A stretch of 64,000 nt of DNA, from NCBI GenBank assembly GCA_043757515.1, contig JAYVPD010000012.1, positions 25,284 to 89,283 of the forward strand. Direction: 5' to 3'. Under the pieces are notes generated by a model. It was not told the origin of the DNA. It ran no database searches and saw nothing but the letters and a program-made list of their open reading frames with translations. This DNA is from UBA2316 sp043757515. Its GTDB lineage: Bacteria > Bdellovibrionota > Bdellovibrionia > Bdellovibrionales > Bdellovibrionaceae. Positions 32,515 to 41,750 of this stretch are shown piece by piece. Position 1 is the stretch's first letter. Each line of letters begins with the position of its first letter. Position numbers and translations under genes: made by a program.

Positions 32515-34206
32515 ATGAAAATTGTCGATTACATTCAATTTTTTTTATATCTCACAATTTTAATTACGATAACTCCGCCGTTGGGTCGATTTATGGCCAG
32601 GGTTTTTCAAGGTGAAAAAACGTGGCTACATAGACCTCTAGGCTGGCTTGAAAATTTAACGTATAAATTCTCTGGAATTAATCCAAAAGAAGAAATGACC
32701 TGGAAAGTATACGCAGGCGCATTCATGGTTTTTCATATAATTGGAATTTTTGTGTTGATGATTTTCCAAATGACCCAGGCGTGGCTTCCACTAAATCCGC
32801 AAGGATTGCCAAACGTCGGGTGGCATTCGGCTTTGAATACTGCGGTAAGTTTTATTACCAATACGAATTGGCAAGGCTATTCCGGCGAAGTTACCATGAG
32901 CCATTTGACTCAAATGACAGCCCTTACCGTGCAAAACTTTTTAAGCGCGGCGTGTGGAATCGCGGTAGCCATTGCACTCACACGTGGAATTGCTAGAAAA
33001 TCGTCATCTACAATTGGTAACTTTTGGGTGGATACGACACGAACAACCATTTACATATTGCTGCCTCTGTGTTTAATTTTTACACTTGTTTTAGTGGGTC
33101 AAGGGGTTGTGCAAACCCTAGCAGGTTCTTTGGATGTGATAACGCTCGAAGGGTTGAAACAGACAATTGCCTTGGGACCCGTTGCATCCCAAGTGGCCAT
33201 CAAAATGCTGGGAACAAATGGAGGCGGCTTTTTTAATGCGAATGCGGCTCATCCATTTGAAAATTCAACGGCGCTATCGAATTTTCTTCAGATCATATCC
33301 ATTTTTTCAATTGGTGCGGCGTTAACTTACACCTATGGTATCATGACCAATTCTCGTAAACATGGTTGGGTGATTTTTGGAACCATGCTGGCCCTGTTTA
33401 TTGGATTTACAGCGTTATCCTTGGCTTCAGAATTCACGACAAACGCAGTTTTTAATCAATCCGGAATTATGGAAGGCAAAGAAACCCGATTCGGGATTTT
33501 TAACAGCGTCTTTTTTTCTACAATAACTACGTCGGCTTCGTGCGGAGCTGTCAATGCCATGCATTCTTCATTGTCTCCGCTATCTGGTGGTATCGCGATG
33601 GTAAATATCATGCTTGGGGAAGTGATCTTTGGAGGCGTGGGTGCTGGACTTTATGGGATGCTTTTATTTGTGCTTCTCACGGTGTTTATTGCGGGACTGA
33701 TGGTGGGGCGAACTCCTGAATACATGGGTAAAAAAATAGAAGCTCGTGAAATGACGATGGTTATTTTAGCCATTTTGGCACCGTGCGCTTGCATTTTAAT
33801 CGGAACAGCAATTTCTGCGGTAAACCCAGCGGCCCTTTCGAGCCTCGCTAACAAGGGTCCACATGGATTTTCAGAAATGCTTTACGCATTCACATCCGCA
33901 GCGGGAAATAATGGAAGTGCATTTGCCGGTCTGAATGCAAACACAGTGTACTATAACTTGATGTTGGCCATTACTATGTTTGTAGGTCGCTTTGCGATCA
34001 TCCTACCTATTCTGGCTGTAGCTGGAAGCTTGGCTCAGAAAAAATATTCAGCACCGTCTTCGGGAACGTTTGAAACGGACACAGGACTCTTTGCAGTATT
34101 GCTTGTGGCTGTAATTTTAATTGTCGGAGCTTTAACTTTTCTACCAGGTCTTTCTTTAGGTCCAATCGTTGAACATTTGATGATGATCAAAGGTCAAACT
34201 TTTTAA
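32515..34206 (+). CDS. kdpA: K+-transporting ATPase channel subunit KdpA
   Basis: 563 residues (E. coli 557). A polytopic potassium-channel-like subunit with four pseudo-repeats. Filter-region signatures visible: 'NTNWQGYSGE', 'GTNGGGFFNANAAHPFENS', 'TSASCGAVNAMHSSLSPL', 'GGVGAGLYGM' and 'SAAGNNGSAFAG'. It binds potassium outside and passes it to KdpB. Second gene of the induced operon. Confidence 0.96.
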   Translation: MKIVDYIQFFLYLTILITITPPLGRFMARVFQGEKTWLHRPLGWLENLTYKFSGINPKEEMTWKVYAGAFMVFHIIGIFVLMIFQMTQAWLPLNPQGLPNVGWHSALNTAVSFITNTNWQGYSGEVTMSHLTQMTALTVQNFLSAACGIAVAIALTRGIARKSSSTIGNFWVDTTRTTIYILLPLCLIFTLVLVGQGVVQTLAGSLDVITLEGLKQTIALGPVASQVAIKMLGTNGGGFFNANAAHPFENSTALSNFLQIISIFSIGAALTYTYGIMTNSRKHGWVIFGTMLALFIGFTALSLASEFTTNAVFNQSGIMEGKETRFGIFNSVFFSTITTSASCGAVNAMHSSLSPLSGGIAMVNIMLGEVIFGGVGAGLYGMLLFVLLTVFIAGLMVGRTPEYMGKKIEAREMTMVILAILAPCACILIGTAISAVNPAALSSLANKGPHGFSEMLYAFTSAAGNNGSAFAGLNANTVYYNLMLAITMFVGRFAIILPILAVAGSLAQKKYSAPSSGTFETDTGLFAVLLVAVILIVGALTFLPGLSLGPIVEHLMMIKGQTF

Positions 34207-34218
34207 GAGGTAATAAAT

Positions 34219-36306
34219 ATGTCAGAAACAATACAAAACCCACTATTTGATTCAAAACTTGTTTTGCCAGCCATTAAGGAATCCTTTTTAAAGCTGGACC
34301 CACGAGTTCAAATGAAAAATCCTGTTATGTTTGTCACCTTAATTGGCGCCATCATGACAACGACCTACGTCTTATTTAATATTGGCCATGGATCAAAGGT
34401 TTTTGAATTTCAAATTTCAATTTGGCTTTGGTTTACTGTTCTTTTCGCTAATTTTGCAGAAGCCATCGCTGAAGGGCGTGGAAAAGCGCAGGCTGAGAGT
34501 TTGAAAAAAACCAGAACGCAAACGGTTGCAAGGCTGATGACTGAAAAAAAAGAAAGCAAAATCAGCGCGGCCGATCTTAAAAAGGGAAATGTCGTAGTGT
34601 GTGAAGCCGGTGATATTATCCCTGGTGACGGCGAAGTGGTAGATGGAATTGCCAGTGTTGATGAATCAGCAATTACGGGAGAATCAGCTCCCGTAATTCG
34701 CGAATCTGGTGGTGACAGAAGTGCTGTTACTGGTGGTACCCGAGTTATAAGTGATCGGATTCTTATTCGTATTACTGCGGAAGCAGGCAATAGTTTCCTA
34801 GATCGAATGATTGCTTTGGTCGAAGGGGCGAAGAGACAAAAAACACCAAATGAAATTGCGCTTAGTATTGTTTTGGCTGGGCTGACTATTATTTTTGTGT
34901 TAGCCGTAATGACTTTAAAACCTTTTGCAGACTATAGTGCCGTGGCTGCCGGACAAGATCTTAGTGCCATAGTTACAGTCCCAGTGCTTATTGCCCTTTT
35001 AGTTTGTCTTATTCCAACGACCATCGGTGGCTTATTGAGCGCCATTGGCATTAGCGGCATGGATCGGCTTATCCGTCGAAATGTGATTGCCACAAGTGGT
35101 CGCGCCGTTGAAGCCGCCGGCGATATCGACGTGTTACTTTTAGATAAAACAGGTACAATCACTCTTGGTAATCGAATGGCTTCGGCATTTTTACCAGTCA
35201 AGGGCATTTCGGCCGAGCGACTTGCGGAAGCCGCCCAATTAGCCTCCCTAGCTGATGAAACAGCCGAAGGACGCTCAATAGTAGTTCTAGCTAAAGAAAA
35301 ACATTCTCTGCGAGCCGAAAGTGTTCAACCAACCCAGGCCAAATTTATTCCCTTCTCTGCAAACTCTCGGATGAGTGGAATTGATTTTCAAAATTCATCG
35401 GGAACGAAAAGTATTCGAAAAGGTGCGGGAGATTCGATCAAAGACTACGTAAAAAAACTCGGTGGAGTCATTCCGCACGATTTAGATGGAATCGTCGACG
35501 GTGTAGCCAAAAAAGGCGGAACGCCTTTGGTTGTAGTGGATGGAAAAGAAATATTAGGAGTTGTTCAACTTAAAGATATTGTAAAAGGTGGTATTAAAGA
35601 GCGATTCGCAGAACTTCGGAAGATGGGAATTCGCACAGTGATGATTACTGGCGATAATCCACTGACCGCAGCCGCCATTGCAGCGGAAGCGGGCGTTGAT
35701 GATTTTATGGCCCAAGCAACTCCTGAAGCAAAACTAAAAAGAATACGCGAAGAACAGGCGACGGGTCATCTTGTGGCTATGACAGGCGATGGAACAAATG
35801 ATGCTCCGGCCTTAGCGCAAGCGGATGTCGGTGTGGCCATGAACACAGGAACACAGGCTGCGCGGGAAGCCGGAAATATGGTTGACCTTGATAGCAATCC
35901 TACGAAGTTGATTGAAATTGTTGAAATCGGAAAACAACTATTGATGACTCGAGGGTCATTGACCACGTTCAGTATTGCAAATGACGTGGCTAAATACTTC
36001 GCGATAATTCCGGCTTTATTTAGTACTCTTTATCTTATTCAAGGGACTAAAGAAGGACCGCTTGCTGTTCTGAATATTATGAGACTAGTCTCCCCTCAAA
36101 GTGCCATTCTAAGTGCTGTTATTTTTAACGCACTTATTATTGTAGCATTGATTCCTTTGGCCTTAAAGGGTGTGCCTTACAAGGCTCAAGGCGCCTCAGC
36201 AGTTTTAAGAAGAAATCTTTTGATCTATGGATTGGGCGGGATTGTGATTCCCTTCGTTGGCATCAAATTGATTGATATTATTATTACAACCATCGGTTTG
36301 GTTTAG
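34219..36306 (+). CDS. kdpB: K+-transporting P-type ATPase KdpB
   Basis: 695 residues. P-type ATPase motifs in order: actuator 'TGESAPVI', phosphorylation loop 'LLDKTGTITLGNRMA' and hinge 'MTGDGTNDAPALAQADVGVAMN', with seven helices and the 'PTTIGGLLSAIGI' membrane motif. It hydrolyses ATP to drive uptake through KdpA. GAGG lies 11 bp before the ATG. Confidence 0.97.
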   Translation: MSETIQNPLFDSKLVLPAIKESFLKLDPRVQMKNPVMFVTLIGAIMTTTYVLFNIGHGSKVFEFQISIWLWFTVLFANFAEAIAEGRGKAQAESLKKTRTQTVARLMTEKKESKISAADLKKGNVVVCEAGDIIPGDGEVVDGIASVDESAITGESAPVIRESGGDRSAVTGGTRVISDRILIRITAEAGNSFLDRMIALVEGAKRQKTPNEIALSIVLAGLTIIFVLAVMTLKPFADYSAVAAGQDLSAIVTVPVLIALLVCLIPTTIGGLLSAIGISGMDRLIRRNVIATSGRAVEAAGDIDVLLLDKTGTITLGNRMASAFLPVKGISAERLAEAAQLASLADETAEGRSIVVLAKEKHSLRAESVQPTQAKFIPFSANSRMSGIDFQNSSGTKSIRKGAGDSIKDYVKKLGGVIPHDLDGIVDGVAKKGGTPLVVVDGKEILGVVQLKDIVKGGIKERFAELRKMGIRTVMITGDNPLTAAAIAAEAGVDDFMAQATPEAKLKRIREEQATGHLVAMTGDGTNDAPALAQADVGVAMNTGTQAAREAGNMVDLDSNPTKLIEIVEIGKQLLMTRGSLTTFSIANDVAKYFAIIPALFSTLYLIQGTKEGPLAVLNIMRLVSPQSAILSAVIFNALIIVALIPLALKGVPYKAQGASAVLRRNLLIYGLGGIVIPFVGIKLIDIIITTIGLV

Positions 36307-36327
36307 TTTAGTTAAAGAGGAGTTTTT

Positions 36328-36930
36328 ATGAAGTATGTTATGCCTGCAATTAGATTTAAAATATTTATGACAATTCTTTTAGGTCTTGCCTATCCGCTTT
36401 TTATGACCGGAGTTTCGCAAACTGTTTTTCCCCTTCAGGCAAACGGTGATTTTGTCATGCGGGGCGGGCAATTGGTAGGATCGGTGCTGATTGCTCAAAA
36501 CTTTGAGAAGGCTGACTATTTTTGGCCGCGCCCCTCTGCAATTGCCTACAATCCATTGCCGTCGGGAGGATCAAATCTTGGTCAAGCCAGCCAAGATTTG
36601 AAAAAAGCTGTTGATGAAAGAAAAGCTAAATTAAAAGCGGCCCACCCCGAACAATCAACAGAGCCTCCCCAAGATTTACTTTTTGCTTCGGCTAGTGGCT
36701 TAGATCCTCACATCAGTCCGGAAGCTGCGCAATACCAAGCGCAGCGGGTTGCCAAAGCAAGAAATTTGGATTTTCAAATTGTGCAAAAAATGATTGAACA
36801 AGCTACGTTTGGAAGGCAACTGGGTATTTTAGGAGAACCGACGGTTAATGTTCTTACTTTAAATCTTGCTCTTGATAAAAGCCAAGGTATCGACAGCGCA
36901 CCTATTTTATTACCTGTACCGGCCCACTAG
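36328..36930 (+). CDS. kdpC: Kdp complex subunit KdpC
   Basis: 200 residues. An N-terminal helix ('IFMTILLGLAYPLFMTGVSQ') anchors a periplasmic domain with the family signatures 'GSVLIAQNF', 'YFWPRPSA', 'YNPLPSGGSNLG' and 'ASGLDPHISPEAA'. AAAGAGG precedes the ATG. Ends in a 4-bp convergent overlap with the next gene, so no separate terminator is present. Confidence 0.95.
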   Translation: MKYVMPAIRFKIFMTILLGLAYPLFMTGVSQTVFPLQANGDFVMRGGQLVGSVLIAQNFEKADYFWPRPSAIAYNPLPSGGSNLGQASQDLKKAVDERKAKLKAAHPEQSTEPPQDLLFASASGLDPHISPEAAQYQAQRVAKARNLDFQIVQKMIEQATFGRQLGILGEPTVNVLTLNLALDKSQGIDSAPILLPVPAH

Positions 36931-38048
36931 CGATATTTAGGCAGGGTAACAGAAAAGGTTGACCCGACTCCGGCCTGACTTAATACGCCGATAGTCCCGC
37001 CCCAGGAATTCACAATTTTATAAGCGGTAGCAAGGCCTAAACCAGTTCCGTGGCCAATTGCTTTCGTCGTAAAAAATGGTTTGAAAAGCTGCCTTTGATT
37101 GTCTTCAGAAATGCCAATCCCAGTATCTACAATAGAGATTTTCACTAGGGTTTTTAAATCTTCAACTTTTAAAGTGACTTCATGGGATCGGCTCAGATTT
37201 TGATCTTTGAATTCTTCAATGGCCTGAATGGCGTTTATCATCAGGTTAAGTAGAACTTGGCCCAATGGCCCTGATTCTGCTTTTAGCAAACACTCGGGGA
37301 TAATTTCTTTTTTCAGCAATATGCCTTTGCGTCCAAATTCATGTTCCAGCAAGTTAAGAACGTCTTGAATTACCTGATCCAAATTCACTGAGGTTGCTAG
37401 ATCAGATTTTCCACCGCGCGCTAAATGAAGAAGTGAATTAACTAGTTTTGTAATCCGATCAATTTGGGTCACTACGACGTTTAGACTCTCAAGAACCATC
37501 GGATTTTCTGCTGATCGTTTTGCGGCCAATTCTGCTCGACTGCGAATAATTCCAAGTGGTGTGCCGATTTCATGGGCGAGACTGGACGCTAACAGACCAA
37601 GCGAAGCCAGTCGATCTTGATGAAGTACTTGAGCTTTTATTTGTTTAAGTTCATTTAAATCTTGCACTGTTTTTATTGAATAACGAATCGATCGCTCGAG
37701 CAAAGGATAAGTAAGCTGATCTTTTACTAGGTAGTCAGAGGCTCCTTTTTCCATCGCTTTCACATCGAGTTCAAAATCACCAAGACCAGTCAGAAAAATT
37801 ACGGGGTAGGAATACGCGCGGGCCTTAGCTTCGCCTAATAAATCCAAGCCGGTTTTTTCTCCTAATTTGTAATCAAGCAAGCACGCATCAAAGTCCTTTT
37901 CTTGCAGGGCTCTAAGGCCGGCTGAATAACTAGCTTCCCAAAATACTTCATATTTCGAGGAAACTATGTCGCGCAGTAAATCACGAATTTGGACAAAGTC
38001 GTCTTCATCGTCGTCTATTACTAGAATCCGAAAACTTTTTCTTTCCAC
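36927..38048 (-). CDS. Receiver-histidine kinase hybrid (REC-HisKA-HATPase)
   Basis: 373 residues, cytoplasmic. Receiver at 1-125 with 'IDDDEDD' and phospho-Asp in 'CLLDYKLG', then a coiled linker, the phospho-His box 'SSLAHEIGTPLGI' and an ATPase domain ('NLMINAIQAIEE', 'DTGIGIS', 'GHGTGLGLATAY'). The order, receiver first, means its kinase output is tuned by phosphorylation from another kinase. Last of four co-oriented signalling genes, abutting the receiver gene upstream. Confidence 0.9.
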   Translation of the reverse strand: MERKSFRILVIDDDEDDFVQIRDLLRDIVSSKYEVFWEASYSAGLRALQEKDFDACLLDYKLGEKTGLDLLGEAKARAYSYPVIFLTGLGDFELDVKAMEKGASDYLVKDQLTYPLLERSIRYSIKTVQDLNELKQIKAQVLHQDRLASLGLLASSLAHEIGTPLGIIRSRAELAAKRSAENPMVLESLNVVVTQIDRITKLVNSLLHLARGGKSDLATSVNLDQVIQDVLNLLEHEFGRKGILLKKEIIPECLLKAESGPLGQVLLNLMINAIQAIEEFKDQNLSRSHEVTLKVEDLKTLVKISIVDTGIGISEDNQRQLFKPFFTTKAIGHGTGLGLATAYKIVNSWGGTIGVLSQAGVGSTFSVTLPKYR

Positions 38049-38503
38049 TATTTGTCTCTTTTAAAATTGGGAAGTTCTACAATTTCAAACCAATACCGTC
38101 CGATATCCCGCATCACTTGCACTAGAGTCTGAAACTCAATTGGTTTTGTTATAAATGAATTCGCGCCCAGATTGTAGGATCTAACTATGTCTTCTTCCGC
38201 TTCTGAAGTGGTCAAAACAACAATGGGAATCTGATGGAGCTCTGGATGTTTTTTTAATTCTTTTAGCACGTCGCGGCCGTCCATTTTTGGCATATTTAAA
38301 TCCAAAAGAATTAGACCGGGAAGATTTCTTTGATCCTGGGCTCGCCCTCGCTCGCTATGCAAAAGGCTTAGCAATTGTTCGCCGTCGTGGACAAATTTTA
38401 CTTCGTTTAGAAGGCGACTTTCTTTTAAAGCGTCGCGAATCATTTCACAATCTTCCATGTCGTCGTCAGCTACTAGAATTGGGACAGAATATTTGCTGCG
38501 CAT
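38048..38503 (-). CDS. Single-domain response regulator, Rcp1-like
   Basis: 151 residues, one receiver only: 'VADDDMEDCEMI', phospho-Asp in 'LILLDLNMPKMDG', Thr in 'VVLTTSEAEED' and Lys in 'FITKPIEF'. No output domain, so it acts by phosphotransfer or protein contact. The long alpha1-beta2 loop ('LLHSERGRAQDQRNLPG') is typical of Rcp1-type partners of phytochrome or PAS kinases, which fits the PAS kinase gene 2 bp upstream. Confidence 0.9.
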   Translation of the reverse strand: MRSKYSVPILVADDDMEDCEMIRDALKESRLLNEVKFVHDGEQLLSLLHSERGRAQDQRNLPGLILLDLNMPKMDGRDVLKELKKHPELHQIPIVVLTTSEAEEDIVRSYNLGANSFITKPIEFQTLVQVMRDIGRYWFEIVELPNFKRDK

Positions 38504-38505
38504 TT

Positions 38506-39648
38506 TTAAGTTCCTTCTTTATTTCCTACTGGCAAGGTTACAATGAAAGTCGAGCCTTCACCAATGGCCGATTTTGCCGTTAATATACCGCCGTGTCTAT
38601 CCACAATTTTGCGGCAAACGGCCAATCCAATACCTGTGCCTTCATATTCATGTCTACCATGAAGACGCTGGAAAATTGTAAAAATACGATCAAGATACTT
38701 TTCATCGAAACCGATTCCGTTATCTTTAACAAAAATCTTACAAATAGATTCTATATTTCCCATGAACGATGATTTCACTATTTCCGCGCTAATAACCACA
38801 ATCGGACTTTGGTTAGGTTTGTGAAATTTAAGCCCATTGCCAATTAGATTTAGGAATAGCTGATGCATTTGGGTGGGGTCAGCGTCAATAGCGGGCAAAT
38901 CAGAAAAATGCACTTGGCCCTGCGACTGCTCAATTCGAACTTCCAAATCCGAGCAAACCTGTTTCACGGTTTCATTTAATGAAACCGAGGAAAAGGGTTT
39001 CGCTTTTGTTGTGACCCGCGAATAGGTCAATAAATCGTTAATTAGAATTTGCATTCGTTTAGCTGAATTTTGAACTCGATCTAAATAATCCAAGGCATCG
39101 GGTGCGATTGAATCTTTAGATTTTGTTTTCACTCGATCGGCGAACGTCTGAATTTTGCGCAAGGGTTCTTGCAAGTCATGAGCGGCCACTGAAGCAAAGT
39201 CTTGAAGTTCTTGGTTACTGATTTCTAATTTTTTTGCGTAAACTTTAAGCCGTTCTTCGGCGACTTTTCTTTCTGTGATCTCATAACGAACAGCAATATA
39301 TCGATCTGGCTTTCCGTCCTTGTCCATAAACGGAACGATTGTGGTGTTGACCCAGTAAAAACTTCCGTCTTTGGCTCGATTGCAAACTTCGCCTTCCCAG
39401 GTCTGGCCAGAAGAAATCGTTTGCCACATATTGTTAAAAAAATCGGCAGGATGAAAATGCGAATTGATAATTCGGTGAGTTTTTCCTAAAAGTTCATCTT
39501 CTGAAAACTGCGATATGGCGCAAAACTTATTATTTACGTAGGTGATTACACCCTGACTGTCGGTAACAGCAACAATAGCGGCCTCATCAATAGCCGCCAT
39601 TAAATAGGAAAAATCTTGAGTCGGTAAACCCTTAGTTAGTTTTTTCAT
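38506..39648 (-). CDS. PAS-domain histidine kinase
   Basis: ATG 39648 is chosen (GAGG 6 bp upstream; MKKLTKGLPTQDF), not the longer frame from 39735; 380 residues. It overlaps the activator gene by 17 bp. One PAS-PAC domain ('AVTDSQGVITYVNNKFCAIS', 'EGEVCNRAKDGSFYWVNTTI'), a bacteriophytochrome-type phospho-His box 'SVAAHDLQEPLRKI', and an ATPase domain ('NLIGNGLKFHK', 'DNGIGFD', 'YEGTGIGLAVCRKIV'). No membrane helices, so the signal is cytoplasmic, perhaps redox or a ligand. Confidence 0.9.
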   Translation of the reverse strand: MKKLTKGLPTQDFSYLMAAIDEAAIVAVTDSQGVITYVNNKFCAISQFSEDELLGKTHRIINSHFHPADFFNNMWQTISSGQTWEGEVCNRAKDGSFYWVNTTIVPFMDKDGKPDRYIAVRYEITERKVAEERLKVYAKKLEISNQELQDFASVAAHDLQEPLRKIQTFADRVKTKSKDSIAPDALDYLDRVQNSAKRMQILINDLLTYSRVTTKAKPFSSVSLNETVKQVCSDLEVRIEQSQGQVHFSDLPAIDADPTQMHQLFLNLIGNGLKFHKPNQSPIVVISAEIVKSSFMGNIESICKIFVKDNGIGFDEKYLDRIFTIFQRLHGRHEYEGTGIGLAVCRKIVDRHGGILTAKSAIGEGSTFIVTLPVGNKEGT

Positions 39649-41035
39649 TCGAGTCCTCAATTGGCTCTGGAGTATCATCCGACACGAGTCCATAAAGCCG
39701 CTCTTTTCGATAGAGTGTTCGTCGACTGACGCCAAGAATTTCAGCGGCCTCTTCTTTTTTATTGTTTACTTCACTCATAATTAACTTGATATATCTCTCT
39801 TCAAGCTTTTCAAGGGTAGGTCGGTCTGCATGAAGTTGTTCGATGTTTTGGTGCGCTTCTTCTAGGGCGCTTCCCAGAATCACATTTTTTTCAATCAAGG
39901 TACCTGAGCTTAATACTATAGCCCTCTCTATCACATTTTCTAGTTCACGCACATTCCCAGGCCATGGGTGGGCCATTAATAGGCTCATGGCCTCGGTGGT
40001 TACCCCTTGGATATTTGAATTATTTCTGATTGCGAATTTTTTAATAAAGTTTTCGACTAACAAGGGGATGTCTTCCATTCGCTCTCTTAACGGAGGCACT
40101 CGAATTGGGACAACATTTAGCCTGTAAAAAAGATCTTCACGAAATTTTCCATCTTTTACCATTATTTTTAAATCTCGATGGGTGGCCGCAATTATTCGAA
40201 CATCGATGGTCTTTAAACTATTGCCTCCGACGGCGCGAATTTGTTTGTCCTGCAGGACGCGCAAAAGTTTTGATTGAAGTTGAAGGCTCATATCGCCAAT
40301 TTCATCTAAAAATAAAGTGCCGCCATTGGCCTCTTCAAAAAGTCCTTTTTTTTCAGAAATGGCACCCGTGAAAGAGCCTTTAACGTGACCAAATAATTCG
40401 CTTTCTAAAAGGTGTTCAGGCAATGCCGTGCAATTTAAAGGAATGAATGATTTGTTTTTACGAGGTCCAGAGGTATGCAGCGCACGGGCGACAAGTTCTT
40501 TTCCTGATCCACTTTCACCGGTAATTAGAACACTCGCATTAGCTGAAGCGACGATTTTAACAAGCTCAAACACGGACGTGATCGCCGTGCTTTTTCCTAC
40601 AATAGATTCCAAACTAAATGTTTTATTGAGCTGTTGTTTAAGCTGGGCATTTTCTTGTTTCAAAGAAATTTTTTCGCTTGCTCGTTTTACTAAAAGGCTA
40701 AGTTCTTCGTTTTGAAATGGTTTTACTATATAATGATAGGCTCCAGATTTCATGGCCTCGATTGCCGTTTCAATGGATCCAAAAGCAGTCATCATAATGG
40801 AAACGATCGATGGATAGTCGATCTGAATTTTCCGTAGAAACATCAGGCCATCAATGTCTTTCATTTTATGATCGGTAATTAAAATATGAGGTGGTTCTGT
40901 TTTAAACCTCACCAAGGCATCAGCAGCAGAAAGAAATTGGCTGACCTGGTATCCTTCATCGCCAAGCAAGTCACTTATCACTCGGCCCATTTCTGGATCA
41001 TCATCGACCACTGCCACTCTGTAATTTAAGGCCAT
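39632..41035 (-). CDS. NtrC-family sigma-54-dependent response regulator
   Basis: 467 residues. Receiver (1-120) with 'VVDDDPE' and 'ILITDHKMKDIDG'; AAA+ activator (about 145-380) with Walker A 'GESGSGKELVARALH', sigma-54-contact loop 'GSFTGA' (usually GAFTGA) and Walker B 'GGTLFLDEIGD'; Fis-type helix-turn-helix at the end ('AAEILGVSRRTLYRKERL'). First gene of a four-gene signalling operon. The divergent region to its right holds palindromes and a sigma-54-like promoter, its probable target. Confidence 0.93.
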   Translation of the reverse strand: MALNYRVAVVDDDPEMGRVISDLLGDEGYQVSQFLSAADALVRFKTEPPHILITDHKMKDIDGLMFLRKIQIDYPSIVSIMMTAFGSIETAIEAMKSGAYHYIVKPFQNEELSLLVKRASEKISLKQENAQLKQQLNKTFSLESIVGKSTAITSVFELVKIVASANASVLITGESGSGKELVARALHTSGPRKNKSFIPLNCTALPEHLLESELFGHVKGSFTGAISEKKGLFEEANGGTLFLDEIGDMSLQLQSKLLRVLQDKQIRAVGGNSLKTIDVRIIAATHRDLKIMVKDGKFREDLFYRLNVVPIRVPPLRERMEDIPLLVENFIKKFAIRNNSNIQGVTTEAMSLLMAHPWPGNVRELENVIERAIVLSSGTLIEKNVILGSALEEAHQNIEQLHADRPTLEKLEERYIKLIMSEVNNKKEEAAEILGVSRRTLYRKERLYGLVSDDTPEPIEDSNEKTN

Positions 41036-41193
41036 TGCATCCTCATTTAAATTTTAATACACAAAGATTACTTCAACCCCTGTGCCAGCAAGCAGATTTA
41101 CGGACTGATACCAGTTGGATTGTAACCTACTGAAATCAAGGGGGATTTATCCTCTGCGATTAAAGCCCAGAGGCGCCTGATCAAACCAAATGG

Positions 41194-41243
41194 GACAAGT
41201 TGGCAAAATCTACTTTAGTCATTGGACAATTTGTCCCAAAATT
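41194..41243 (+). promoter_or_regulatory. Paired palindromic sites upstream of the CBS-protein gene
   Basis: GACAA-N-TTGTC at 41225-41235, extended to GACAATTTGTCCCAAAATT (41225-41243), plus a weaker copy GACAAGTTGGC at 41194-41204. Centres are 31 bp apart, three helical turns. They lie about 50-85 bp upstream of a sigma-54-like promoter, where enhancer sites sit. The longer element recurs upstream of ccoI. Confidence 0.6.
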
Positions 41244-41277
41244 TACCGTCTAAGTCAATTTAAATAGATTTGGTAGT

Positions 41278-41292
41278 TGGCCGTGTACTTGC
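41278..41292 (+). promoter_or_regulatory. Sigma-54-type promoter
   Basis: TGGCCGTGTACTTGC matches TGGCACGN4TTGC with GG at 41279-41280 and GC at 41291-41292, exactly 10 bp between them. Predicted transcription start near 41304, 31 bp before the CBS gene's ATG. Confidence 0.65.
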
Positions 41293-41334
41293 GAAGACCA
41301 CAATTGAACCAAAACCTTCCATCAAGGATATTCC

Positions 41335-41742
41335 ATGAAAGCGATTCCCTCCATTCAAACCTATATGACCTACCTTCCTAAAACGATTGGTTTTGATCTA
41401 ACGTTAGCCCAGGCTTCAGACTATATGAAAGAGCTGAATGTCAGGCATCTTCCTGTATTGGAAGCAGGCAAATTAGTCGGCTTAATTTCTGAACGTGATA
41501 TTAATTTAGTTTTGAAATTTAAAGACTCGGATTCCTCAAAAATGACGGTGCTTGAAACTTATACCGCAAATCCATACTGTACATCGCCTAAAACTCCGAT
41601 CAATGAAGTCGTCGCGCATATGGCGTCTCATAAGTTTGGCTGTGCGATCATTGTTGATAACGATAAAGTTGTTGGTATTTTTACTGAGATTGATGCTTAC
41701 AAAGCGCTTTCTAATATCCTTGAGACCCGTTTTAATCACTAG
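41335..41742 (+). CDS. CBS-domain pair protein
   Basis: 135 residues made of two CBS motifs: 'YLPKTIGFDLTLAQASDYM' with 'LPVLEAGKLVGLISERDI', and 'YTANPYCTSPKTPINEVVAH' with 'CAIIVDNDKVVGIFTEIDAY'. Such pairs bind adenine nucleotides and sense energy charge. First gene after the sigma-54-like promoter, 8 bp before the haem-protein gene, so probably co-transcribed under the adjacent activator. Confidence 0.9.
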   Translation: MKAIPSIQTYMTYLPKTIGFDLTLAQASDYMKELNVRHLPVLEAGKLVGLISERDINLVLKFKDSDSSKMTVLETYTANPYCTSPKTPINEVVAHMASHKFGCAIIVDNDKVVGIFTEIDAYKALSNILETRFNH

Positions 41743-41750
41743 GAGTTATT

